64,000 nt of DNA from an uncultured Alphaproteobacteria bacterium (GTDB taxonomy: Bacteria > Pseudomonadota > Alphaproteobacteria > RF32 > CAG-239). Positions 1-8,441 of this stretch are shown here, in pieces; position 1 is the first letter of the stretch; each line of letters begins with the position of its first letter. The DNA lies in assembly GCA_944390315.1 (NCBI GenBank), contig CALXPO010000012.1, forward strand, positions 62,001 to 126,000. Direction: 5' to 3'. A program made the position numbers and the translations under genes. The notes under the pieces are model-generated. The model was not told the origin of the DNA. It saw only the letters and a list, made by a program, of their open reading frames with translations, and made no database searches.

Positions 1-1058
1 GCATCATAAGCAAAAGCGTATAAAGTTTGCGGATATTCATTGAACAAAGAATAATATCTTTGGTTAAAATAAGCCTTGTGAGTTCGGCTCATTGAGGGAT
101 ACCAGCTGCCGATAAGGGTAGATTCTTTGTTCAAACGTGTATTTTCCCAAACGGAGGTTCCCAAAAACTTGACTTGCGGAGCAAAAACGTCGTAGTAACC
201 AAACATAGCTACGGCGGATTTTAATTTTGCACCTGATTCCGGAATTAAAACGGCATCAAAATCGACTTCACCGTCAGTATCTTTAACGCTAAGTCTTTTG
301 AGTTGTTGAGCAGCGTTAATATCGCCTTTGGCAGCCAGTGCTTTTAAGCGATTTTTTTCTTTTGTAACGGATTGACTTCTTTTTTCATAGTCGCTGAGTT
401 GGCTGATAATTTCCGAAAAGTCAGTTGTTTGCGGTGAATAAAAAGCGATTCTTACAACTTTTGCATTACTGCCGGCGGTACGTTTGACGGCGGCGCGAGC
501 AACAGCCAGACCGGTTGCGTTATCAGGAACAAGTAAAGCAAAATTGCGTCGACCTTTGGCAACGGCATAGCCGATAATACGATTAACTTGTTCTTCGACC
601 AACAATCCCAAAGTATAAACCTGACTTTGCAGGACGCTTGCATCGGAAGAAAAAGCAACAACGGGAATACCGTAAGATTTTGTAATCGGAGAAATTGCTT
701 TGACCGAAGAACTGGTTAGGGGACCGATAATCAATTGTGCTTTTTGTTCAATAGCGTTATCAACGGCAGCCTCGGCACCTTCGGGAGAACTTTGGGTATC
801 ATAGAACTGTAAAATTAAATTGTCATTGTTCATATCTTCAAGAGCCATCAAAGCAGCTCGTTTTAAGCCTTGACCGTAGCGAGAGGCGCTGCCGCTCAAA
901 GGCAACAACACACCGACTCTGAAACTTCCTTGAGTTTCAAAGGCTTCATCTTCCAAGTTCATGGTGTTACTTTTATTATCGCTGCCCGAAATGATTGATA
1001 CCGAACGACAACTCATAAGCAATATGAGCATTGTCAAAGCACAAAACTTTTTAAACAC
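1..1058 (-). CDS. LpoA/YraM-like penicillin-binding-protein activator lipoprotein (partial, 3' end outside window)
   Basis: An open frame on the minus strand runs off the left edge; about 352 codons are visible. I start it at GTG 1058, with GGGG about ten bases upstream; a TTG two codons earlier is an alternative. The N-terminus is a hydrophobic leader ending in LLMSC (Cys about residue 17), so it is probably a lipoprotein. A type I periplasmic-binding fold follows, with the stretches VGVLLPLSGSASRYGQG, QLIIGPLTSSS and IPVVAFSSDA. In enterobacteria lpoA (yraM) lies between rsmI and yraN, and here the gene is divergent from rsmI-yraN, which supports the call. E. coli LpoA carries an N-terminal TPR domain before this fold; here the fold begins soon after the lipobox. 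An amino-acid ABC-transporter binding protein is the alternative. The likely role is stimulating a PBP1A-type enzyme such as the one at 19523-21361. Confidence 0.75.
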   Translation of the reverse strand, partial: MFKKFCALTMLILLMSCRSVSIISGSDNKSNTMNLEDEAFETQGSFRVGVLLPLSGSASRYGQGLKRAALMALEDMNNDNLILQFYDTQSSPEGAEAAVDNAIEQKAQLIIGPLTSSSVKAISPITKSYGIPVVAFSSDASVLQSQVYTLGLLVEEQVNRIIGYAVAKGRRNFALLVPDNATGLAVARAAVKRTAGSNAKVVRIAFYSPQTTDFSEIISQLSDYEKRSQSVTKEKNRLKALAAKGDINAAQQLKRLSVKDTDGEVDFDAVLIPESGAKLKSAVAMFGYYDVFAPQVKFLGTSVWENTRLNKESTLIGSWYPSMSRTHKAYFNQRYYSLFNEYPQTLYAFAYD

Positions 1059-1145
1059 TTGCAATTTTCCCCAAAATATAAAACAATTATAACCGCAATT
1101 TAATAGAAAAATACAGTCTTGTAAAGGGGCAGAAACGGAATAAAA

Positions 1146-1988
1146 ATGAAAAAAGGTTTATATGTGGTTGCAACACCGATAGGCAATTTGGGAGATATTT
1201 CCGAAAGAGCAAAAGAAGTGTTGTCTGAGGCCAAATATGTTGCTTGCGAAGATACCCGCGTCAGCAAAAAACTTTTTTCTTTACTGGGAATAAGTTTGGA
1301 TAAAAATTTTATGACTTACGAAGACCACAGTGAAGAAGAACGTGCGCAAGGAATAATAGACATTATAACGACAAAAGACGAAGCGGTTGCTCTGATAAGC
1401 GATGCCGGTTCTCCGCTTATTTCCGACCCCGGATACAAACTGGTCAGAAAATGTCGGGAGCAGGGTGTTGCGGTTTATACCGTTCCCGGTTGTTGCGCCG
1501 TTGTTTCGGCTCTGCAACTTTCGGGTTTACCGACCAATCGTTTTATGTTTGCCGGCTTTATTCCCAACAAAGATAAAGCTCGTTTGGATTTGTTCAAAGA
1601 ACTGGCCTCAATAGATACGACTTTGGTTTTTTACGAAACTGCGCCGCGCTTGCAAAAGACATTAACGGCGGCAGCCGAAATTTTTGGCAACAGAGAGATG
1701 GCGGTTGCGCGCGAAATAACCAAAATGTACGAAGAATGTGTTAACGGTACGGCATCGGAATTAGCGGATCATTTTGAGCAAAATCCGCCCAAAGGCGAAA
1801 TTGTTTTAATGGTTGCACCGCCGGAAGAAAATGAAAATAATCAAGTCGATTTGGAAGAATTACTGCGTGAAAAATTAAGATTGATGCCGTTAAAGACCGC
1901 CGTTAAAGAAATTGTTTCCGCATACGGACTAAACAAAAACGAAGTCTATCGACAGGCGGTGGAAATCAAAAATGAAAGCGAGAACTAA
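1146..1988 (+). CDS. rsmI: 16S rRNA (cytidine(1402)-2'-O)-methyltransferase RsmI
   Basis: RsmI 2'-O-methylates C1402 of 16S rRNA, using S-adenosylmethionine, in the decoding centre of the 30S subunit. The 280-residue protein is full length for the family. It opens with GLYVVATPIGNLGDIS, the hallmark N-terminus, followed by ACEDTRVSKKLF, LISDAGSPLISDPGYKLV and the tetrapyrrole-methylase-type SAM pocket around VPGCCAVVSALQLSGLP. It is divergent from the LpoA-like gene across an 87-base spacer and overlaps yraN by 17 bases, so the two are probably translated together. The rsmI-yraN pair next to an lpoA-like gene is a widespread arrangement in Proteobacteria. Confidence 0.96.
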   Translation: MKKGLYVVATPIGNLGDISERAKEVLSEAKYVACEDTRVSKKLFSLLGISLDKNFMTYEDHSEEERAQGIIDIITTKDEAVALISDAGSPLISDPGYKLVRKCREQGVAVYTVPGCCAVVSALQLSGLPTNRFMFAGFIPNKDKARLDLFKELASIDTTLVFYETAPRLQKTLTAAAEIFGNREMAVAREITKMYEECVNGTASELADHFEQNPPKGEIVLMVAPPEENENNQVDLEELLREKLRLMPLKTAVKEIVSAYGLNKNEVYRQAVEIKNESEN

Positions 1989-2328
1989 GGGAAAACTGGC
2001 GGAATTTTTGGCACGTTGCCTGTTCCGCCTTCAGGGCTATAAAATCATTTCCGCCAATTGCCGCGGGCAAAAAGGAACGGGCGTCGGTGAAATCGATTTT
2101 ATTGCCAAACGTCAAAATCTTATAGTTTTTGTTGAAGTAAAACAGCGTTCAAGTATTGAAAATGCGGCATATTCAATCAAAACAGAGCAACAAAAACGAA
2201 TTTGGCGTGCCGCGGAGACATTCTTACAAAAACACCCCGCATTTCAAACTTGCGAGGTGCGTTTTGATACGGTATTGGTTGCCTTGCCGTTTAAGATAAA
2301 GCATATAAAAGATGCTTTTCGTTTTTAG
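1972..2328 (+). CDS. yraN: YraN family protein (UPF0102, endonuclease-like fold)
   Basis: This 118-residue protein matches the UPF0102/YraN family. The conserved core is visible: GEIDFIAKRQNLIVFVEVKQR carries the Asp and Glu-x-Lys pattern of PD-(D/E)XK nucleases, and the C-terminal VRFDTVLV strand is also typical. No biochemical role is firmly established for the family; nuclease activity is inferred from the fold. It overlaps rsmI by 17 bases at its start, and its stop codon overlaps that of the convergent tsaB by three bases, leaving no room for a terminator between them. Confidence 0.92.
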   Translation: MKARTKGKLAEFLARCLFRLQGYKIISANCRGQKGTGVGEIDFIAKRQNLIVFVEVKQRSSIENAAYSIKTEQQKRIWRAAETFLQKHPAFQTCEVRFDTVLVALPFKIKHIKDAFRF

Positions 2329-2984
2329 GCTTTGACACACACATCGGGTGCACGCAAATAAAGAGGTTTGGGATAATCTGTTTTTTTCAAACGATATTTT
2401 TCATTACCGCAGGCGGCCAAAGCCTCAATTGACAGGCAGTCTTCCATGCGAATGACATGCAGACTCAAACCCGACGGACGATTGAGAAAACGCTCAACCC
2501 CGTCGCCGATAAGAGTTACTTTTTTATGACGTAAAAGGTCAATAATATCTTCATAAACCAAAGCCTGAGGTTCACAAAGTTTGTTTTTGTTACTGTCAAA
2601 ATACTGAAAATAAAAATCTTCGCGTTTGGTTTCGATAATCACCGCATTATAAAAAGCCAATTCTTCAGGCGCAAGGTCATGCACATAGGCTTCAAAAGCG
2701 GAAACACCCGTCAGTTGCGTTTTAGGCAAAGCAAAACCCAGAGTTCTTGCAGCCGAAAGCGACGAACGCACACCGGTAAAAGATCCGGGACCGGTGCAAA
2801 CGGTGATTAAATCTAAATCAGCAGGTTTAATATTATGATTGTCAAGCAATTTTTTGATTGCCGGAAACAAGGCTTCGGCTTGACCGAAATCCATTTTTTG
2901 AATAATTTTTTCCACCGTTTTCCCGTCATCGGTTAAAATTACCGAACAGCTGCCGGCGGTGGTGTCAAAAGCTAAATTTAACAT
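2325..2984 (-). CDS. tsaB: tRNA threonylcarbamoyladenosine biosynthesis protein TsaB
   Basis: TsaB is the inactive paralogue and partner of TsaD in the complex that makes t6A37 on tRNAs decoding ANN codons. The 219-residue length is normal. Visible family features are the N-terminal ASKHA strand LNLAFDTTAGSCSVIL, the motif VCTGPGSFTGVRSSLSAART and a C-terminal PLYLRAPDV. It converges on yraN with overlapping stops and is divergent from the DivL-like gene. In many Alphaproteobacteria tsaB is followed by rimI; that partner is not here. Confidence 0.95.
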   Translation of the reverse strand: MLNLAFDTTAGSCSVILTDDGKTVEKIIQKMDFGQAEALFPAIKKLLDNHNIKPADLDLITVCTGPGSFTGVRSSLSAARTLGFALPKTQLTGVSAFEAYVHDLAPEELAFYNAVIIETKREDFYFQYFDSNKNKLCEPQALVYEDIIDLLRHKKVTLIGDGVERFLNRPSGLSLHVIRMEDCLSIEALAACGNEKYRLKKTDYPKPLYLRAPDVCVKA

Positions 2985-3043
2985 CTTTTTTGTTTACCGT
3001 TTGGTTTTAAAATTTTACATCTTTGAGCTTTTATATTATAAAA

Positions 3044-4732
3044 ATGGACGACAGACAACGAATTTTAACGGAAAAAGCAAAAAAAATGAGTTTTAATCTG
3101 CTTTCGGATATGTTTTTTGCCGCACCAGAATTATGGTATACGGTATTTTTAATTTTTGGAACGTTAATTTACTTAGCAATATCCAAGCATATTGCGTTGC
3201 TCAAAATAAAACGAAAAAATTATTTTCTGCACCGAGATTGTAATCGTTACGAAGAAACTTTATACGCTTGCAAAGACGGTTATTTTGCTTTTATCTATCC
3301 CGACGACCGCGTTAATGATATGGTTTTAAATGTGTCTGAACACTGTTCACGAAGATTGGCGGTATTGCTTAATTTGCAATCAGGTCTTGATGCCTCTTTT
3401 ACTGAGGTGCTCAAATGCTTTTATAAAGATGATGCCGAAAAAATATCAAAATATGTTATGTTACTAAGAGAAGACGGTGTTTCTTTTGAAGATAGGTTCG
3501 AATTAAAAAACGGCAGAAAGGTTTTATTGAATGGTGTCAGAATAAGCGGCGGTGACGGTGCTGTTTACAGTGATATCATTTGGTTTCGTGATATCAGTTA
3601 TATCGCGGTCTATATTGATGATTTGCAACGAGAAAAACAAGAGGCTATGAAAAAAGCCCAAGAGCTAAAAGACTTGATAGATAATCTTCCCTATCCTGTT
3701 TGGATGCGCACTCCCGAACAAAAAATTGTACTTAATAACCGCAAATATGAGGAATATACCGAAGATAATCAAAATATTGCCGATATTGAGGGAAAATCGG
3801 TTGCTTCCGAAGCCTGCATCAGTAATCGTCCTAAGCAAAAAAATATTTACATTAACCAAAACGGAGAACATCGTTGTTTTGAAGTAATAGAAACGCCGTT
3901 TCATTATGAACAAAATTTGGATAAGCTTGCAACTGTCGGAACAATGATTGATGTCAGTAATTGGGATAATTTGCGACGACACCTCAAACAAAATCAAAAT
4001 GCGCATTTGGAAATTTTGGCATCGCTCGGAACGGCGATAGCCGTATTTGATGCAGATTATAAACTTTCATTTTATAATCAGGCTTTTTTACGGCTGATAC
4101 AAGGGGAAGAAAGTTGGCTTGATGAACACCCCGCATACGGAGCATTTTTGGACTATATGCGCGAAAAAAGATTATTGCCCGAGGTTCCGGATTATTCTTA
4201 CTTTAGAAATGAAGAATATAAACAATTTACGAGTATTACGGCGCCGAAAGAAGATTTGCTGCATTTGCCGGACGGTCGAAGTTTGCGTCGCATACGTGCG
4301 CCTCACCTAAAAGGCGGATTAATTTTTGCTTTTGAAGATATAACCGATCGACTGACAGCGCGTCGTAACTATAATGCACTAGTCAATGTTCAACAAGAAA
4401 TCCTGAATAATATCGAGGAAGCCGTATTAATTTTTGCTTCCGACGGCAAGTTAAAATTTTATAATCAGGCTTACGTATCTCTTTGGGATGCCGATGAAGT
4501 TGTTTTGCAAAAAGAACCGTCTTTTGCCGAAATTCTTGAAACCCAACGCTCATTTTTTAATAAAGTCAGTGATTGGCAAGAATTAAAAAGAGATATTCTC
4601 AATCACATATTCAGCAGTACGACAGAGGCCTTCAGTCTCAATCGCAGTGACAGTGTCAGAATAGATTGCTTTTCATCATTATTATCAGATGAATCAATAA
4701 TGGTTTTGATGCACAAAACTGTTTCTTTATAG
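3044..4732 (+). CDS. DivL-like multi-PAS membrane protein lacking the histidine-kinase domain
   Basis: I start it at ATG 3044 (MDDRQRIL); an in-frame TTG seven codons upstream is less likely. The 562-residue product has one membrane segment near residues 29-50 (YTVFLIFGTLIYLAI) and then several PAS-like modules. The diagnostic stretches are ACKDGYFAFIYPDDRV with CSRRLAVLLNLQSG, LIDNLPYPVWMRTPEQKIV, LASLGTAIAVFDADYKLSFY, and LPDGRSLRRIRAPHLKGGL followed by FAFEDITDRLTARRNYNALV. This series is the N-terminal architecture of alphaproteobacterial DivL-type PAS kinases. In those proteins a HisKA plus HATPase module follows the last PAS; here the protein stops about 120 residues after the last quoted motif, and no H/N/G boxes occur in it or in the next gene. 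It therefore looks like a kinase-less sensor or scaffold. Homology is moderately sure; the function is inferred. Confidence 0.7.
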   Translation: MDDRQRILTEKAKKMSFNLLSDMFFAAPELWYTVFLIFGTLIYLAISKHIALLKIKRKNYFLHRDCNRYEETLYACKDGYFAFIYPDDRVNDMVLNVSEHCSRRLAVLLNLQSGLDASFTEVLKCFYKDDAEKISKYVMLLREDGVSFEDRFELKNGRKVLLNGVRISGGDGAVYSDIIWFRDISYIAVYIDDLQREKQEAMKKAQELKDLIDNLPYPVWMRTPEQKIVLNNRKYEEYTEDNQNIADIEGKSVASEACISNRPKQKNIYINQNGEHRCFEVIETPFHYEQNLDKLATVGTMIDVSNWDNLRRHLKQNQNAHLEILASLGTAIAVFDADYKLSFYNQAFLRLIQGEESWLDEHPAYGAFLDYMREKRLLPEVPDYSYFRNEEYKQFTSITAPKEDLLHLPDGRSLRRIRAPHLKGGLIFAFEDITDRLTARRNYNALVNVQQEILNNIEEAVLIFASDGKLKFYNQAYVSLWDADEVVLQKEPSFAEILETQRSFFNKVSDWQELKRDILNHIFSSTTEAFSLNRSDSVRIDCFSSLLSDESIMVLMHKTVSL

Positions 4733-4800
4733 TATTTGACAAAATTATAAAAGCAGAATAGAGTAATATAGACAAAAAGAAGAAAATAAAAGGGTGTTTC

Positions 4801-6087
4801 ATGGACGATATTTTTTCCGATATTAAAGATGAGGGTGAAAAGGAAACCGATTCCAATATAGAATGGAAAAAAAGCGGTATAGATAAACACGAGCGGTTAA
4901 CTTTGAAAATCAATGTCAAAGAAGCCAATCTGTATAATGCGTCCAAACCCAATGACTTAAAAGCTAAAATTAAGGCTAAAAATCCTTTGGCGGTACCCAA
5001 AGGTTTCAAAAAAATCAGTAAAAAAATCAAAGATGCGTACGATGAAGATGATGAAGAAGATGATTATCTTATTGTCCCCGTTTTTGAAAATACGGAAGAA
5101 AGCTCTTTGATGTGCGCCTTAAGCGATGATGAAAAGAAATTCTTAAAACAAAACGAACATCTTAACAATATTAGAATGCAAGACAATGTCGGTAAAGAAG
5201 CCGCAATTGAACATGCCGAAAGAGTCATAATGCAGGCGGGTTTAGGGCGGTTGAACTCTAAAATTGCTGATAATGAGCGCATAAAAACCGGACAGATTAG
5301 TGCCGAAGAAGTTGTTGCCGAGGCCCTAAAACAAAAATCTGATAAAAAAGAATTCAGCAAGGCTAAAGAGATACGCCCGAATGACGGTAAAAATAAAGCT
5401 GTTGCCAAAGCCAAAGATTTTGCTCAAAGCAAAGAAGCAGACAAACAAATCAAACAAAAAATTGTTGAAACAGAAAATAAATTAAAGAGTAAAGAAGAAG
5501 AAAAACAACAAAAAGCGACGGCAGCCGTAGCCGATAATTCTCCGCAAAAGGCAAAACAAACGGAACAAATAAAAGAAGAAGTAACTTCTGTTAAAGCAGA
5601 AGAAAAAGCGGTTGTTGAACGTTCTGAAAAAGAAATATCCTCGGTTAAAGAAGAAGTAAAACCGGAAAAAACCGAGCAGGCATCAGAGGATAAAGTAAAC
5701 CAAGACGTGGTTAATAAAGTTGAGCCGAAAAAAGAAGAAATTCAGATTGATAAAGCTCTCAAACCCGAAGAGCCGCAAAAAGCCGAAGCAGAAAGACAGC
5801 TTCAGCAAATAGATCGTGACGAAAAAATCATTGAAGAAAAAGCCAAAGAGATTGTTCGTACTCAAAAAGAACATCCGCACGAAGAGAAAAAAGAAAAGCA
5901 AGAGCCTGTCAAAGAAGAAAAAGAAAGCTCAAAAGAAATAAAAGAGCTTATAAAAGAAAAAAGCGGTCGCACATATAAAGAAAGCGAGCAACGCCGTCAA
6001 CAACCAAATCCGACCCGTTTAAGCGAAAAAGAATATCAACAAGCTCTTGAACAAAAAGTTAAAATGTACCAAGACAGAGAACGCTGA
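4801..6087 (+). CDS. Lys/Glu-rich protein of unknown function, largely low complexity
   Basis: I do not recognise this 428-residue protein. It has no signal peptide or membrane segment. The first 190 residues are mixed sequence (IEWKKSGIDKHERLTLKINV, an acidic patch DEDDEEDDY, then LIVPVFENTEESSLMCALSD). From about residue 190 to the end it is almost entirely Lys, Glu, Ala and Gln, with recurring KEE/KAE blocks that suggest a long coiled coil or disordered tail. Such composition makes homology searches unreliable. It follows the DivL-like gene by 68 bases in the same direction, with a possible ribosome site (GGGTG) shortly before the ATG, so co-transcription is plausible. It converges on the TPR gene with only three bases between stops. 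Confidence 0.6.
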   Translation: MDDIFSDIKDEGEKETDSNIEWKKSGIDKHERLTLKINVKEANLYNASKPNDLKAKIKAKNPLAVPKGFKKISKKIKDAYDEDDEEDDYLIVPVFENTEESSLMCALSDDEKKFLKQNEHLNNIRMQDNVGKEAAIEHAERVIMQAGLGRLNSKIADNERIKTGQISAEEVVAEALKQKSDKKEFSKAKEIRPNDGKNKAVAKAKDFAQSKEADKQIKQKIVETENKLKSKEEEKQQKATAAVADNSPQKAKQTEQIKEEVTSVKAEEKAVVERSEKEISSVKEEVKPEKTEQASEDKVNQDVVNKVEPKKEEIQIDKALKPEEPQKAEAERQLQQIDRDEKIIEEKAKEIVRTQKEHPHEEKKEKQEPVKEEKESSKEIKELIKEKSGRTYKESEQRRQQPNPTRLSEKEYQQALEQKVKMYQDRER

Positions 6088-6090
6088 TTG

Positions 6091-7362
6091 TTATATATAT
6101 CCGTTTTGTCGAAAGTTTTTGTTAGCAAATAAATTTTCAATAATTTTTTCAATATTCTCAAATTGTTTGGTTTCGATTAAATCAACAATCTTAGTTTCTT
6201 GTTCGGTCAAGGGCTGATTGATACCGATGGAATTATAAAAATTATCGGCATTTTTGAGCATGGAAGCGGCAATGTCGCGACTACCCATTTCCGAATAATA
6301 AGAGGCCATCATTTTGTTAGCGTTGGCTATCTGCTGCGTATAAATTCCTTCATCGGCAATATTGAGAACATTGCTGTAAGCCCACATAGATTTTTCTTCA
6401 ATATCTTCGCGAAAATACATATCGCCTAAGCGTCCCCAAGCGGTCACATTACGCGGATTCATTTCTATGGCCAGTTCAAAAGCCGAAGCGGCCAAGCGGT
6501 TATGGTCAAGAGCTGCCAACGAGCCGAAAATTGTTGCGCAGTTTGAAGCCTCACACCATACTTTATCTTGCTCTTTACCTTCGGGCATGGTTTTAAGTTT
6601 TGCAATTTTTTGGTCAATCAGTTCTTCCATTAAAGTCAGAGCCAACGAACAATCTCCGTTTGCCAAATGAAACAAAGCGGCATCTTCTTGAGGAAGCGTC
6701 TTGTGAGAATTAAGATTTTGAAAACGCCCGTTAACGCATAAATAAATAAAAAATTTTACTGCAGTGATGGTTTGAATAATATCATCTTCGGTGTTGAGAT
6801 GTTGATTTTTGTACATTATGGTTTGAGCGATTTTGGGTTCATCAACGTTTCGTTCAAGCATATCCATAATTAAGCCAATAAGGGTAACAAGTTTTTGTGG
6901 TTTAAATTGATATTGATAAGCATCCGGTGCTTGAATTTTTGTATTTTTTTTGGTTGAAGAAACATCTTTTTTCCAATCAAAATCAAGCGGCATAGCCTTT
7001 TTTGCGGGTTTTTTCCGTTTTTGTTCGGGATTTTTAAGTTCATCACGGTTAATATCTTTGGCATCAAAATCATCATCATAATCATTATTTCCCAAAATGG
7101 TTTTATCCAAACGATTATCGATTTTAGCTCTGTATTCCCGTTCTTTCATTTTTTCGCGCTGAATAGAGGCAATAATGGATTTTACGTACCATACCAAGAT
7201 CAAGCAAAGAGCAAGGACCAAGGTCATTAAGAACAGAATGATTGCCGTCATTTTAGCATTGCTAAGTTCTGAGAGATAAAGCATAATATCTGTATGCCAT
7301 GTTTCAATTTTTGAAGTAAAAAAATCAAAGATGCGTGAAAAGTCAAAAAGCTTATCTGTCAT
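6091..7362 (-). CDS. membrane-anchored TPR-domain protein, function unknown
   Basis: I chose ATG 7362 (MTDKLFDFSRIF), giving 423 residues; the frame stays open for another 25 codons upstream, but that stretch runs towards the divergent gene's promoter region. One membrane helix lies at about residues 39-62 (IILFLMTLVLALCLILVWYV), followed by a charged linker and an alpha-helical domain. The C-terminal part has TPR-like helices, for example AASAFELAIEMNPRNVTAWG and RLGDMYFREDIEEKSMWAYS. No enzyme motif is seen. It probably sits in the inner membrane with the TPR domain in the cytoplasm. It is divergent from the degenerate nuclease-fold protein and converges on the Lys/Glu-rich gene. The family is unrecognised; TPR domains usually bind proteins. 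Confidence 0.65.
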   Translation of the reverse strand: MTDKLFDFSRIFDFFTSKIETWHTDIMLYLSELSNAKMTAIILFLMTLVLALCLILVWYVKSIIASIQREKMKEREYRAKIDNRLDKTILGNNDYDDDFDAKDINRDELKNPEQKRKKPAKKAMPLDFDWKKDVSSTKKNTKIQAPDAYQYQFKPQKLVTLIGLIMDMLERNVDEPKIAQTIMYKNQHLNTEDDIIQTITAVKFFIYLCVNGRFQNLNSHKTLPQEDAALFHLANGDCSLALTLMEELIDQKIAKLKTMPEGKEQDKVWCEASNCATIFGSLAALDHNRLAASAFELAIEMNPRNVTAWGRLGDMYFREDIEEKSMWAYSNVLNIADEGIYTQQIANANKMMASYYSEMGSRDIAASMLKNADNFYNSIGINQPLTEQETKIVDLIETKQFENIEKIIENLFANKNFRQNGYI

Positions 7363-7460
7363 TGTTGGCAACCGTTTACAAAAAATTATTTTCGATTTAA
7401 GATACCAGAGTATTATATTCAAACGGGCTAAAAACACAACAAAAAAGAAAAGAAGGTAAA

Positions 7461-8357
7461 ATGAGATATATTGAACAGAAAATGAAGCGCAAACGGGTAA
7501 ATTTTACCTTAAAACTGATATTGATTTTTTTGAGTGTTTTTTCTTTATATGCGTTTAGCGGCAGTTTGTACGGACAAAATCTGAATGAATGGCGTTTTCA
7601 ATTTTATTTGCTTAGCCTATGGGGCATCTTATATAGCATCAATTATCGTTTTTTTGGGTATAGTTTTTTATTTTTAATTTTATGGTTGCTGAATTTTTTT
7701 GTTGTTTCATCATCGGTATCAGTGATTTTTTCTGACACGGGAAATAAAAGGTTTGAGACAATAACACTAAGGTTGCAAAATGCGCCAAAAACATGGTTGG
7801 AGGTTATTGAGGCGGCGGAAAACAGTGACATTTTGGCGGTTATCAATCCCGAGATTAAAGAAGAAAGAAAAATAAAAATCCCCGAAAAGCTTTTTTTGAG
7901 CGAAGGAAATAACGAAAGCAACAGCAGCTTTGTGATAACGGATTATCCGCAGCAAATGGCCGGAAAAATTAATTTTGATTTAAGAAACAGCGGCGTTTTT
8001 GCAAAAATAAAGATAAAAGATAAAGAATATATGACTATTATGTTTGATTGGTCAGATTTAGGTCGCAAACAAATAAACAAGGCTTTTGAAATATTGAATA
8101 AATTTGTGTCGGCTCAAGATAATCCGATTATCATTATGGGAAATTTCGGAACGGTTGCGTGGAATAAAAAGTTTTCTGAATTTTTATCGGCAAACGGACT
8201 TAAGGTTAAAAATCCGATTATGTCTTCATGCAAAAATTTGCTTCTTCCGACGACGGAATATGTTGTTGGCTATCCTAATCTTGAATTTGATGAAGACAGC
8301 TTTATACAAATGGAAAACAGCCATAATGATATATGGCAGAGCCGTCTTAAAATTTAA
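7461..8357 (+). CDS. membrane protein with a degenerate endonuclease/exonuclease/phosphatase-like domain
   Basis: The ATG at 7461 is preceded by AAGAAGG. The 298-residue product has two to three N-terminal membrane helices (residues about 17-95), then a soluble domain. The C-terminal part resembles the EEP (DNase I-like) fold: the strand NPIIIMGNFGTVAWN occupies the place of the usual GDFN core, but here residues 227-230 read G-N-F-G, so the catalytic Asp and Asn are replaced. The terminal SHNDIWQSRL may match the SDHRP strand, again altered. A membrane-bound EEP protein that lost catalysis is my reading, but similarity is weak. It stands alone on the plus strand, 84 bases before the Lon-like gene, with no clear terminator between. 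Confidence 0.5.
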   Translation: MRYIEQKMKRKRVNFTLKLILIFLSVFSLYAFSGSLYGQNLNEWRFQFYLLSLWGILYSINYRFFGYSFLFLILWLLNFFVVSSSVSVIFSDTGNKRFETITLRLQNAPKTWLEVIEAAENSDILAVINPEIKEERKIKIPEKLFLSEGNNESNSSFVITDYPQQMAGKINFDLRNSGVFAKIKIKDKEYMTIMFDWSDLGRKQINKAFEILNKFVSAQDNPIIIMGNFGTVAWNKKFSEFLSANGLKVKNPIMSSCKNLLLPTTEYVVGYPNLEFDEDSFIQMENSHNDIWQSRLKI

Positions 8358-8441
8358 AAAGGAGCAAATCTTTACCCAATGTTAGGTTTTTGGGGTATAT
8401 ATTGCGAATAAAACATAATTATATTATATCAGGATGTCAAA

